Origin: SVKR01 sp963649145
GTDB lineage: Bacteria > Bacillota > Clostridia > Oscillospirales > Oscillospiraceae
Length of the DNA: 23,376 bases
NCBI GenBank assembly: GCA_963649145.1
Contig: CAVJGI010000026.1
Coordinates: 1-23,376, forward strand
Reading direction: 5' to 3'
Below are positions 7,519-14,437 of this stretch, one piece after another. The translations under genes and the position numbers were made by a program. The notes below the pieces were generated by a model that worked only from the letters and a program-made list of their open reading frames with translations, did not search any database and was not told the DNA's origin. Numbering within the stretch: the first letter of the stretch is position 1; each line of letters opens with the position of its first letter.

Positions 7519-8208
7519 ATGTCATCTGTTTATATTTATCCGATCCTCGCGCTCTGCTGCGCGATCGCCGCGGGAGCCGCGGCGCTGATCTGCGCCGCGC
7601 TGCGCAAGCGCGCCGGCGGGATCGTCACCACCGCCCTCTCGGTCGTGTTTGCGATTCTGGCACTCGTGCTGCTGCCCACCGGGAGCCAAAGCACCCCGCC
7701 CGGCTTTTCGCCGGATGAGCTCGCCGCGCTCTGCGACGAGTTAGAGCGCACCGCGCCGGACGGCAGAGAGATCCATGCGCTCTGGCTGGATTTCCATGCG
7801 CGCAGCTTCCAGAGCTTTGCCTTCAGCACGCTGCGCGAGAACGGCGGGGTCACGACCGAAAGCAGCTATCAGCTGAATAACGCAGGGCAGCACTTCAGCT
7901 CCGAGGGCGTGCAGGACGACGAGACGCTCCTCGCGCGCCGCATTTCCCGTGAAACGCTCCGGACGCTTCTGCGGGAGCTGGACGACTGCAACTGGCGGCA
8001 GGTCCTGCCGCTCAAGGGAAGCTGGGACCTGACGGTTTCCCTCTCCCCGGCGGCGGATGTGTCGACGCTCGGCGCGATGAACTTTACCTACATTCTCCGG
8101 GACGGCGCGCTGACCCCCGCGGAAACGCTTCCGGAGAACACACAGTGGCATATCATCTGGATGCAGTCGGGCGAGCAGATCATCCGCATTTTGTACGAGG
8201 CCGGTTAA
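7519..8208 (+). CDS. Membrane-anchored protein with extracytoplasmic domain
   Basis: 229 aa with two N-terminal hydrophobic helices (about residues 5-27 and 36-54, separated by RKRAGG), then a soluble domain of about 170 aa. The RBS is AAGGAGG, and the gene lies 36 nt after the lipoprotein gene, so the two are probably co-transcribed and act together at the cell surface. The soluble part (RISRETLRTLLRELDDCNW) matches no family I can name. Transcription ends at the strong bidirectional hairpin at 8218-8257. Confidence 0.8.
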   Translation: MSSVYIYPILALCCAIAAGAAALICAALRKRAGGIVTTALSVVFAILALVLLPTGSQSTPPGFSPDELAALCDELERTAPDGREIHALWLDFHARSFQSFAFSTLRENGGVTTESSYQLNNAGQHFSSEGVQDDETLLARRISRETLRTLLRELDDCNWRQVLPLKGSWDLTVSLSPAADVSTLGAMNFTYILRDGALTPAETLPENTQWHIIWMQSGEQIIRILYEAG

Positions 8209-8217
8209 GCCATGTGC

Positions 8218-8257
8218 AAAACTCCCCGCCGACGCGCGCGTCGGCGGGGGAGTTTTT
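8218..8257. terminator. Bidirectional terminator between convergent genes
   Basis: AAAACTCCCCGCCGAC and GTCGGCGGGGGAGTTTTT form a long stem (one unpaired G) flanked by A- and T-runs, so it can stop transcripts from both sides. It sits between the plus-strand 7519 gene and the minus-strand glgB, whose stop codon begins at the last base of the T-run. Confidence 0.9.
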
Positions 8258-10128
8258 CAGTCGATATTTCCACCTTCCGCCTCAAACCGCCAGAAGGTGC
8301 AGCTGAGACCCGGAAGGGTCACTGTTGCGGAATGGGGCTCGGCGCAGAAGGGGGTCGGGTCGCTCTCTACCTCGTCCGGCGTGGGTTCGCCGTCGCCGCC
8401 GAATTGGGGCTCGTCGCTGCTGAGGAGCTTTGTTAAGCGCCCGGCGGCGGGGAGACCGATCTGGAGCTCCCAGCGCTGGGGGGTGAAGTTGCAGGCGCAG
8501 ACGATCGTGGTCTCGCCGTCCGTGCGCGCGAAGGCGACGGAGGAGCGGTCTTTATCGTCCACGTTCATCCAGCGGAAGCCGTCCCAGCCCGTGTCGCGCG
8601 CCCAGAGCGCGGGCTCGGCGGCGTAGAGCCGGTTCAGCGCGGCGTACCAGCGCTGCATCTCCGCATGACGGGGATAGTCCAGCAGGAACCAGTCCAGCGG
8701 GCGCTTATAGTCCCACTCGATGAACTGGGCAAATTCGCTGCCCATGAAGCAGTGTTTTTTGCCCGGATGGGCGAAAGTAAAGCCGTAGAGCGTTCGCAGG
8801 CTCGAAAATTTTTGGTTATATTGCCCATACATTTTATCGACCATGCTGTGCTTTCCGTGGACCACTTCGTCGTGGGAGAAGGCGAGGACGAAGCGCTCGG
8901 AGAAGGCGTACATCATCGAAAAAGTCAATTTATCGTGGCTCCCGCGGCGCCAGAGGGGGTCGAGGGACATGTAGTCGAGCATATCGTGCATGTAGCCCAT
9001 GTCCCACTTGAAGGTGAAGCCGAGACCGCCGTCGGCGGTGCCGGTGACGTGGGGGTAAGCGCTGCTCTCCTCGGCGATGGTGATCGCGCCCTCGGCGGCG
9101 GCGAGGGCGTTGATGTCGCGCAGGAGCGAGATCGCGCCGAGGTCCGTGTCCCCGCCGAGACGGTTGCGGGCGAAGTCGTCGCCCCTGCCGAAGCCGAGAT
9201 AGAGCATGCTGCTCACGGCGTCCACGCGCAGACCGTCGACGTGGTATTCGCGCAGGAAAAGCGCGGCGGAGGAGCGCAGAAAGCTCCGCACGGCGGGCTT
9301 TTCGTAGTCGAAAATGAGCGTGCCCCAGTCCGGGTGCGACGCCATGCGCGGGTCGGCGCGCTCATAGAGCGCGGTGCCGTCGAAGCGGGCGAGCCCGAAG
9401 GCGTCGCGCGGGAAATGGGCGGGGACCCAGTCTAAAATGACGCCGATCCCGGCGCGGTGGAGCGTGTCGACGAAGAACATAAAGTCCTGCGGGGTCCCGT
9501 AGCGGCTCGTGGGGGCGAAATAGCCCGTGACCTGATAGCCCCAGCTGGGCTCGTAGGGGTATTCCGTGACGGGCAGGAGCTCCACGTGGGTGAAGCCCAT
9601 TTCGCGGCAGTAATCGGCGAGTTTCTGCGCCGTTTCGCGGTAATTCGGGTATTTTGCGCCCTCCGCGGGGGCGCGCCATGAGCCGAGATGGAGCTCATAA
9701 ACGCTCATCGGCGCGTTGATCGCGTCGCGCCGGACGCGGGCGGCGAGATAGTCCGCGTCGCCCCAGTCATAGCCGCCGAGGTCCCAGACGCGGCTGCCGT
9801 TTGCCGGCGGGGTCTCCCAGTGCAGGGCGAAGGGGTCGGACTTTTCCGTGACGGTCCCGTCCGGGGCGGTGACGGCGTATTTGTAGATATCGCCCGGCTT
9901 CGCGCCGCGGACCGCCGCCTGCCACACGCCGCAGGAAAGGCGCTCCATGGGCAGGCGCTGCCAGCCGCTGAAATCGCCCGCGAGGGCGACGGCGCGCGCA
10001 GCCGGGGCGTAAACGGCGAAGCGCCGCGTCCCGTCCGCCATCGCGTGGCTGCCGAGGGCGCGGTAAGCCTCCGCGCTCTCCCCGGCGCAAAAGCGCTCCA
10101 GCGCGCCAAGATACTCCCGTTCCTCCAT
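8257..10128 (-). CDS. glgB: 1,4-alpha-glucan branching enzyme
   Basis: 623 aa, the usual size for GlgB. It moves alpha-1,4 chain segments to alpha-1,6 branch points in glycogen. Residues 35-105 form the N-terminal CBM48 domain (FAVYAPAARAVALAGDFSGW). The GH13 catalytic domain shows DWVPAHFP (233-240), DGLRVDAVSSM (298-308, nucleophile D303), ITIAEES (349-355, acid/base in AEE) and AFSHDEVVHGK (416-426, D420). The C-terminal beta domain ends with CTFWRFEA. All catalytic residues are present. The start has AGGAGG 10 nt upstream. The gene is separated from the glgA fusion by 4.8 kb of opposite-strand genes but shares its promoter design. No glgC, glgD or glgP lies in the window. Confidence 0.97.
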   Translation of the reverse strand: MEEREYLGALERFCAGESAEAYRALGSHAMADGTRRFAVYAPAARAVALAGDFSGWQRLPMERLSCGVWQAAVRGAKPGDIYKYAVTAPDGTVTEKSDPFALHWETPPANGSRVWDLGGYDWGDADYLAARVRRDAINAPMSVYELHLGSWRAPAEGAKYPNYRETAQKLADYCREMGFTHVELLPVTEYPYEPSWGYQVTGYFAPTSRYGTPQDFMFFVDTLHRAGIGVILDWVPAHFPRDAFGLARFDGTALYERADPRMASHPDWGTLIFDYEKPAVRSFLRSSAALFLREYHVDGLRVDAVSSMLYLGFGRGDDFARNRLGGDTDLGAISLLRDINALAAAEGAITIAEESSAYPHVTGTADGGLGFTFKWDMGYMHDMLDYMSLDPLWRRGSHDKLTFSMMYAFSERFVLAFSHDEVVHGKHSMVDKMYGQYNQKFSSLRTLYGFTFAHPGKKHCFMGSEFAQFIEWDYKRPLDWFLLDYPRHAEMQRWYAALNRLYAAEPALWARDTGWDGFRWMNVDDKDRSSVAFARTDGETTIVCACNFTPQRWELQIGLPAAGRLTKLLSSDEPQFGGDGEPTPDEVESDPTPFCAEPHSATVTLPGLSCTFWRFEAEGGNID

Positions 10129-10135
10129 GCCGAAT

Positions 10136-10193
10136 CCGCCTCCTGAAAGCCTGATACCCCATTATAACCCGCCGGGGCGCAGGAACGCAAGGG
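10136..10193 (-). promoter_or_regulatory. Sigma-A promoter and RBS of glgB, twin of the glgA promoter
   Basis: On the minus strand: TTGCGT (10190-10185), 18-bp spacer, TATAAT (10166-10161), then GGGGTATC and TTTCAGGAGGCGG with the Shine-Dalgarno at 10144-10139. Boxes, spacer length, the base run after the -10 and the RBS segment match the glgA fusion promoter. A MITE-like repeat starts only 9 bp upstream of the -35. Confidence 0.8.
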
Positions 10194-10198
10194 GGACA

Positions 10199-10354
10199 TT
10201 TAAAGGCCTCCCTGTGCAAGGGGAGCTGTCAGCCGAAGGCTGACTGAGGGGTTGTAGGCTTGCGAAAACGCCGGGCTTGGATGGTTCGGAAGCTTACAAC
10301 CCTCCAGTCAGCGCTTCGCGCTGACAGCCTCCCTTGCACAGGGAGGCCTTTAAA
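10199..10354. repeat. MITE-like long inverted repeat, copy A
   Basis: A 156-bp element bounded by TTTAAAGGCC and GGCCTTTAAA. Each arm reads inward through CTCCCTGTGCAAGG, a nested small hairpin (TCAGCCGAAGGCTGA on the left, TCAGCGCGAAGCGCTGA on the right) and (G)AGGGTTGTA(A/G)GCTT. It has no coding capacity. The whole can fold into a long branched hairpin. The same family recurs at 14438-14589. Repeats of this type are, as I recall, common in Oscillospirales genomes. Confidence 0.85.
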
Positions 10355-10368
10355 AACCCGCCGCGCGC

Positions 10369-10509
10369 AAAAATCCCCGCCGTGTGTGTTCACGGCGGGG
10401 ATTTCAACCTTTTATTATAGCATACCTTCCGCGAAATGTCCACGTCATTCTGAGAGAATTTTTTCTCTCACAGGATGACGTGGTATTTTGGTTTTTCTTG
10501 TGGTAATGT
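10369..10509. promoter_or_regulatory. Palindromic back-to-back promoter module with guard terminator, copy 3
   Basis: Same architecture as copies 1 and 2 but a different palindrome: CCACGTCAT (10440-10448) matches ATGACGTGG (10475-10483), with inner GAGAGAA/TTCTCTC. The minus promoter is TGGACA (complement of 10437-10442), 17 bp, then TGCTATAAT with the -10 at the complement of 10414-10419. The minus transcript meets a perfect 14-bp-stem hairpin (10404-10371) ending in a T-run at 10373-10369. The plus-facing counterpart is TGGTAT (10481-10486), 17 bp, TAATGT (10504-10509). It is weaker and serves the secreted-protein operon at 10624. Confidence 0.6.
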
Positions 10510-10543
10510 GTGGGCGAAAACCACGATAGAAGGGGTGAGTCCG

Positions 10544-10552
10544 ATGGGCTGA
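10544..10552 (+). other. Two-codon micro-ORF in the leader of the secreted-protein operon
   Basis: AAGGGGTGA (10530-10538) is a near-complete Shine-Dalgarno followed at normal distance by ATG GGC TGA. It parallels the Met-Arg-Ala micro-ORF in the leader behind promoter-module copy 1, at a similar distance from the predicted transcription start. Confidence 0.3.
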
Positions 10553-10623
10553 GGTGAGATAATCTGAATCGGAACATAGCAAAGTATCAAAATCCAAAAA
10601 TCTATCAACAAGGAGAAAAAACA

Positions 10624-11592
10624 ATGAGAAAGATTCTTGCTTTGGGATTGAGCTTGATTATGCTCCTCTCTTCGGGTTCCGCATTTGCCGTGGAGTACGG
10701 GAGGGAACTTTCCACTGAGAAAGCGTACAAGGAAGCAGCGAAAGTGTACACGGAAGAAACGGCGTTTGCTGATGTTAAAAAATCTGACAGCGGCGCTTAT
10801 GCGCTGGAACAGACTACTTCCTACGGGAAAGTTCTCGTTCCGGTAGGGTTAAAAGAAGTGAACGCGGGAGATGCTCTGGCGCTTGAAGCGATTCTTGAGG
10901 ACGAACAGATCCATCCTGAGGTCAAAAAGTCCATTGAAGAAGAATATGAGCGTGCGCTCCGCGTCGGCAATACCAATCTGAAAATCTCCTACTTTTCTCC
11001 CGACTTTTTAGAGAGCACCCAAGCTGCGGGCGGGTCCGACGGGACTATCATTACCATTTACAACGGCGCCAACATGAAGAGCGAGCGTGTTTATTACACC
11101 AATGCTAGTACGGGGTGGACCAACATTGCGAGCGGCAGCACGGTAAAGTCGGTTGTTTCCGGAATAACGGACATTTCGCTCATCGGAATCGGTTTAACCA
11201 AGCTGGCGTTTGTTGCAACCGGCATTTCTCTGCTTCAGGCGTTCGTGAACGCTTTCAGCGGCTTCACGTTTGGCGGTGCTTATGAGGATTACGCGCAGGT
11301 AGATATTCTTTTCAACAAGACTGAGCAGTGGACATATCGGCAGGTTGGCGAATATTGGAAGCTTGGTCTCGTATCTGAAAGCGTGACTGTTCTTGAGCTC
11401 GACTCTGAGGTCCACTTCTGGAATTCCTCGCTGAAAGAAGGGAAGAGAAATCGGACCGAGAGAGCAGTTACTGATCTGGTCATCTCTACAGAAAATTTCA
11501 GCAACCCTTGGGCCGCGGCATATCAGGGCTACGAATCTCCCGATGTTGAAGAAGTCAGCTGGAAAGTCGGCTCTAAGACCTGCTATTTCTAA
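10624..11592 (+). CDS. Secreted protein of unknown function
   Basis: 322 aa with a signal peptide (MRKILALGLSLIMLLSSGSA, cleavage near AFA at 21-23). The N-terminal third is charged and helical (AYKEAAKVYTEET, EVKKSIEEEYERA). A hydrophobic stretch near residues 185-216 (ISLIGIGLTKLAFVATGISL) could insert in or associate with membrane. The C-terminal part is beta-rich with many aromatics (WTYRQVGEYWKLG). I recognise no family. It is first in an operon with the 11614 gene and probably the 12157 peptide gene, behind promoter-module copy 3. AAGGAG precedes the start. The gene is visibly less GC-rich than the glycogen genes, which may point to acquisition by transfer. Confidence 0.8.
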   Translation: MRKILALGLSLIMLLSSGSAFAVEYGRELSTEKAYKEAAKVYTEETAFADVKKSDSGAYALEQTTSYGKVLVPVGLKEVNAGDALALEAILEDEQIHPEVKKSIEEEYERALRVGNTNLKISYFSPDFLESTQAAGGSDGTIITIYNGANMKSERVYYTNASTGWTNIASGSTVKSVVSGITDISLIGIGLTKLAFVATGISLLQAFVNAFSGFTFGGAYEDYAQVDILFNKTEQWTYRQVGEYWKLGLVSESVTVLELDSEVHFWNSSLKEGKRNRTERAVTDLVISTENFSNPWAAAYQGYESPDVEEVSWKVGSKTCYF

Positions 11593-11613
11593 TCAGCGCG
11601 CTGATCAAATCCT

Positions 11614-12027
11614 ATGAAGAAAGTGGCAAAGAAGAAACTTATCCTTTATGCTGCAATTGCATTGATTCTTGTTGCAGCAGTGTGTTGGTTCTCGATTCCG
11701 AGACCGGTCCTGCCGTCAAACGCGAGCGCGGAGATTTCAGGCGTTTGGAACAATGGCAACCTTCTGAACGAAAGCAGCTATAGTTCCGAAGCGCTGGCAG
11801 CGGTGCTTCAAAACGCCCGGTACCGTCCATGCTTTATGGAGACGGTCCCAGATACAGTGCCGGAATGGGATGTTGCGTTTCGAGTCGACAGTCGCGCCTG
11901 CGATATCTTCGTGTATGAAAACATGACCATTCTGCGTACTTGGCGTCCCCAAATATCCTACCGTATTTTGGAGCCAGACGCCTTGATTCAGAGTCTCAAT
12001 CAAATCGCAGAAGGGAATACAGCTTAA
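11614..12027 (+). CDS. Small protein with a single N-terminal membrane anchor
   Basis: 137 aa. KKVAKKK is followed by a hydrophobic helix at residues about 9-27 (LILYAAIALILVAAVCWF), then an external domain of about 105 aa with two cysteines and several Trp/Tyr (GVWNNGNLL, TWRPQISYRIL). No family is recognised. It follows the secreted protein by 21 nt, and the gap holds the perfect palindrome ATCAGCGCGCTGAT. No good Shine-Dalgarno precedes the start, so translation may be coupled to the upstream gene; a GTG at 11626 is an alternative start. Base composition matches the upstream gene. Confidence 0.7.
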   Translation: MKKVAKKKLILYAAIALILVAAVCWFSIPRPVLPSNASAEISGVWNNGNLLNESSYSSEALAAVLQNARYRPCFMETVPDTVPEWDVAFRVDSRACDIFVYENMTILRTWRPQISYRILEPDALIQSLNQIAEGNTA

Positions 12028-12156
12028 CTATATTCCCTGCGAATGATTCTGACAGGTCGTATCCCCGGTCGGGCTCCCTCCGCTTGCGGGGGAGCCCGAT
12101 GTCGGAGTACCGAGAACAGAAAGCAACAAATTTTTTCTACAAAGGAGATTTTACCG

Positions 12157-12372
12157 ATGAAAAAACTCATCACCACGGCGCTCGCATTCATCCTCTGTGC
12201 AGCCATGACGATCACTGCGGGGCTTCAGCTCGCTTCCGCGGCTGAAATTCCCGACCCGCCGGTTCCGACGGAGACCGTCGAGCCTATCGGACCGAAGGAC
12301 CCGGACAAGGGCGGCGAGACCCCGTCGAAGCCGAACAGCGACGAGCTGCCGGACGGCCGCGAGGAAGGATGA
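12157..12372 (+). CDS. Small secreted peptide, candidate signalling pro-peptide
   Basis: 71 aa. A clean Sec signal (MKKLITTALAFILCAAMTI, cleavage probably after ASA near residue 28) is followed by a 42-43-residue acidic, proline-rich tail (IPDPPVPTETVEPIGP then KPNSDELPDGREEG) with no cysteine and no predicted fold. AAAGGAG sits at correct spacing. It lies tail to tail with a gene for an HTH-TPR regulator of the kind that senses processed secreted peptides (RNPP family: Rgg, PlcR, PrgX). I infer that it could be the precursor of that regulator's ligand. The alternative is an unrelated small exported protein. Confidence 0.65.
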   Translation: MKKLITTALAFILCAAMTITAGLQLASAAEIPDPPVPTETVEPIGPKDPDKGGETPSKPNSDELPDGREEG

Positions 12373-12405
12373 CCTTGGAAGCGGCACAGCGACCGTGTTT
12401 TCCTC

Positions 12406-13362
12406 TTATTCTTCCACCATTTTCAGATCCAGACCGAGGCGTTCTTTCGCCTCAGTCTGGATCGTTTTTTTACTGCGGCTGTCCTCAATTCCTTCATAAA
12501 AGGCGAACGCCAGACGGTAATAGTAACGGCTTTCCTTCTGCTCGCCGAGGAAATAAAGGCACTCTGCCAGAACCGCGAAAAGATCGGGAAGAAACAGCAG
12601 ATAGCCATGGTCAATGCAGATTCGCCGGGCGTATTCCGCGATCTCGATCGCCTCGACATAGCGGGTGACGGCGCACAGCTCCCGCGCATAATTGAGCGCG
12701 ACCAAGGGAATGTGCGCGCGGTCCGGCGCGACCCTTCGGGCATGCGTCTGCAAGTACTTGAGAAGCGGCTTAAGCACGTCGATCGCGTCGTGGTGGTTTC
12801 CGTTCCGCAAATAGAGGACGGCGATGCTGTTGATGAGCTTGACCTCTGTCTCCGTGTAAAAACCCTTCCCGATGTATTCCGGGTCAAACTTCGGGGATGT
12901 CAGACGGATCGCGCGCAGCAGGATATCCAAGCCCTCCTCCAAGCTGTAGGGGCCTTCTTCCGTTCCAAGCAGGTATTTTGACCGCAGGATGAGCTGCTGC
13001 GCAATGCGGTCTTTTCCCTCGGTGAGCGCGCTGAGTTCTTCGTAAATCTCCTTCGCTTTTGCACGAATTTCGGTGCGGTCGCGATTTTCCGCCCGCTCGT
13101 AGCGAATGTGAAGATCGTTCAGCTCCTTTTCCAGCGCGCTGAACCGCAGTTCCTCGTCGCTTACTCGCGCATAGACCCGTTCTTCCGGAAGCCCAAGTTT
13201 TTGCAAGATCGCCCTGAGCCTATGCGCGGCGGGGACGGTCTGCCCGTTTTCGAGCCGGGAGATGGTCCTGACGTCGCAGATGCCTTCGCAGAGCTGTTCC
13301 TGCGAGAGTCCCTGCGATTCGCGTTCTTTCCTTATTAAGTTTCCAAGTGAAATCTCATTCAT
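12406..13362 (-). CDS. HTH-TPR transcriptional regulator, RNPP/Rgg-like
   Basis: 318 aa. Residues 6-60 are a HTH_3 (Xre/Cro type) DNA-binding domain (LGNLIRKERESQGLSQEQL, then TISRLENGQTVP). From about residue 70 to the end the chain is all helical with TPR-like pairs (AIDVLKPLLKYL, RYVEAIEIAEYARRICIDHG, LAECLYFLGEQKESRYYY). Such N-terminal HTH plus TPR proteins bind small processed peptides in the cell and switch promoters. The start MNEISL at 13362 has AGGAAG at good distance; the upstream GTG at 13383 is less likely. The promoter is TTGAAA, 16 bp, TAAAAT. The gene converges on the 71-aa secreted peptide gene with a 33-nt gap. The ligand and targets are inference. Confidence 0.85.
   Translation of the reverse strand: MNEISLGNLIRKERESQGLSQEQLCEGICDVRTISRLENGQTVPAAHRLRAILQKLGLPEERVYARVSDEELRFSALEKELNDLHIRYERAENRDRTEIRAKAKEIYEELSALTEGKDRIAQQLILRSKYLLGTEEGPYSLEEGLDILLRAIRLTSPKFDPEYIGKGFYTETEVKLINSIAVLYLRNGNHHDAIDVLKPLLKYLQTHARRVAPDRAHIPLVALNYARELCAVTRYVEAIEIAEYARRICIDHGYLLFLPDLFAVLAECLYFLGEQKESRYYYRLAFAFYEGIEDSRSKKTIQTEAKERLGLDLKMVEE
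12426..12471 (+). terminator. Plus-strand terminator embedded in the regulator's 3' coding end
   Basis: GATCCAGAC (12426-12434) pairs with GTCTGGATC (12455-12463), and inner GAGGCG/CGCCTC extends the stem. G and seven T's follow on the plus strand. This is the strongest terminator for the 10624-12372 operon, yet it lies inside the minus-strand regulator gene, opposite roughly its last 7-22 codons. Confidence 0.85.
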
Positions 13363-13388
13363 AATTCTTCCTTTTGCCTCCACACCCT

Positions 13389-13416
13389 ATTTTAGCATAC
13401 CGTTTCCCGTTTTCAA
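13389..13416 (-). promoter_or_regulatory. Promoter of the HTH-TPR regulator
   Basis: On the minus strand: TTGAAA (13416-13411), 16-bp spacer, TAAAAT (13394-13389) preceded by TGC (extended -10). The predicted start leaves a leader of about 20 nt containing AGGAAG before MNEISL. Confidence 0.65.
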
Positions 13417-13466
13417 GCCTCCGCGCGCCGGTGGGGGCGGTGGGTCTTTCATTCCGATGCGAAGGG

Positions 13467-14315
13467 TCATTTTTTCTCGATCACGCAAGCGACCATCTTT
13501 ACAAACAGCTCCTTCACGCCCGGCAGCTTCGCGAGGGGCGCGAAGTAGCGGCGGAGGGGGATCTCCTTATAAAAGACGGGCGTTACGCCGAGGTCGCAGA
13601 GGATGCGGCGGAAGCGCCGCAGGGTCATTTTGTTGATGTAAGTGATGTGCTCTTTCCCGTCCGCGCCGGCGGAGAAGCGCAGCGCAAGGCGGTCGGCTTC
13701 GTCCGGGACGCCCCGGATGAGCTCCTTGTAGGCGTCGATGAGCGTCTGCTCCGAGAACCAGATCTGCACCCACGGGATGCCGGTCGCGTCGCTCAGGTGG
13801 GCGCCCGTCGGGTGGTAATAGGGTGGCAGCGTGATATAAAGCCGCCCGCCCGGACGCAGCACGCGCAGCGCCTCCTCGATCGCCTCGCGGGGGCGGGAGA
13901 CATGCTCCATAAAGTCGTTCATCACGACGGCGTCGAAGCTCGCGTCGGGGAGCCCGGTGTGGACCGCGTCGCCGACTTGGAAGCGGAAGCGGTCCGCGAA
14001 GCCGAGCTTCGCCGCGAGCGCCTCGGCTTCCGCGCGGTAGTGCTCCACCATCTCCACGCCGGTGACGTGCTTCGCCCCGGCAGAGACGTAGTAGAGGCTC
14101 TTGCCCGCCGCGCCGCAGCCCATGTCGAGCACCTCTTTGCCCGCTAAAATGTCCGCCGGCGTCATTTCCGGCAGAAAACACTCCAGCGTGCGCGCGCCCT
14201 GCGAAAACTGCCACTCCGCATAGGTCTGGCGGCCCTCGTTCTGCATGTTGAACGGGTGCTCGATCCGCGGAAAGCAGCGGTTGAGCGCAAGGAGCGCTTT
14301 TACAGATAAGCGCAT
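13467..14315 (-). CDS. Class I SAM-dependent methyltransferase
   Basis: 282 aa, cytoplasmic. The Rossmann core starts at motif I, EVLDMGCGAAGKS (61-73), which binds SAM. The acidic residue at the end of strand 2 is in GVEMVE (86-91). GDAVHTGLPDASFDAVVMND spans motifs II to IV, and VLRPGGRLYITLPP (152-165) is the post-core motif. The methyl acceptor cannot be told; the overall look is that of the UbiE/COQ5-like methyltransf_11 group. A modest RBS (AAAGGAT) precedes the start. It lies downstream of a 120-bp gap and MITE copy B, in no obvious operon. Confidence 0.85.
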   Translation of the reverse strand: MRLSVKALLALNRCFPRIEHPFNMQNEGRQTYAEWQFSQGARTLECFLPEMTPADILAGKEVLDMGCGAAGKSLYYVSAGAKHVTGVEMVEHYRAEAEALAAKLGFADRFRFQVGDAVHTGLPDASFDAVVMNDFMEHVSRPREAIEEALRVLRPGGRLYITLPPYYHPTGAHLSDATGIPWVQIWFSEQTLIDAYKELIRGVPDEADRLALRFSAGADGKEHITYINKMTLRRFRRILCDLGVTPVFYKEIPLRRYFAPLAKLPGVKELFVKMVACVIEKK

Positions 14316-14437
14316 TCAGTTGTTATCCTTTCTCAAGTTTACCGCCCCAAGAGCGGCGCAGGGAGGCTTGAAAACATCGGGTGTGGATTTATTTGCATTG
14401 GAATGAAAGACAAGAATTAGTGAGGTGGGGCGCAGGT

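Noticed and set aside
10199..10354. CRISPR array or insertion sequence at the repeat pair 10199/14438
   Set aside because: There are only two dispersed copies, each a single long inverted repeat without regular spacers, and no transposase or cas gene is present.
10528..10585. A TPP-riboswitch-like stretch (GGGGTGA ... GGCTGAGG) in the leader of the 10624 gene
   Set aside because: The ACCCTT and GAACCTGATCTGG parts and the closing P1 helix are absent, and the downstream gene is not a thiamine gene; the match is short and probably chance.
12059..12105. Hairpin CGGGCTCCC/GGGGAGCCCG between the 11614 gene and the pro-peptide gene as a terminator
   Set aside because: No T-run follows, so full termination is unlikely; it may be a processing or attenuation structure and the peptide gene probably stays in the operon.
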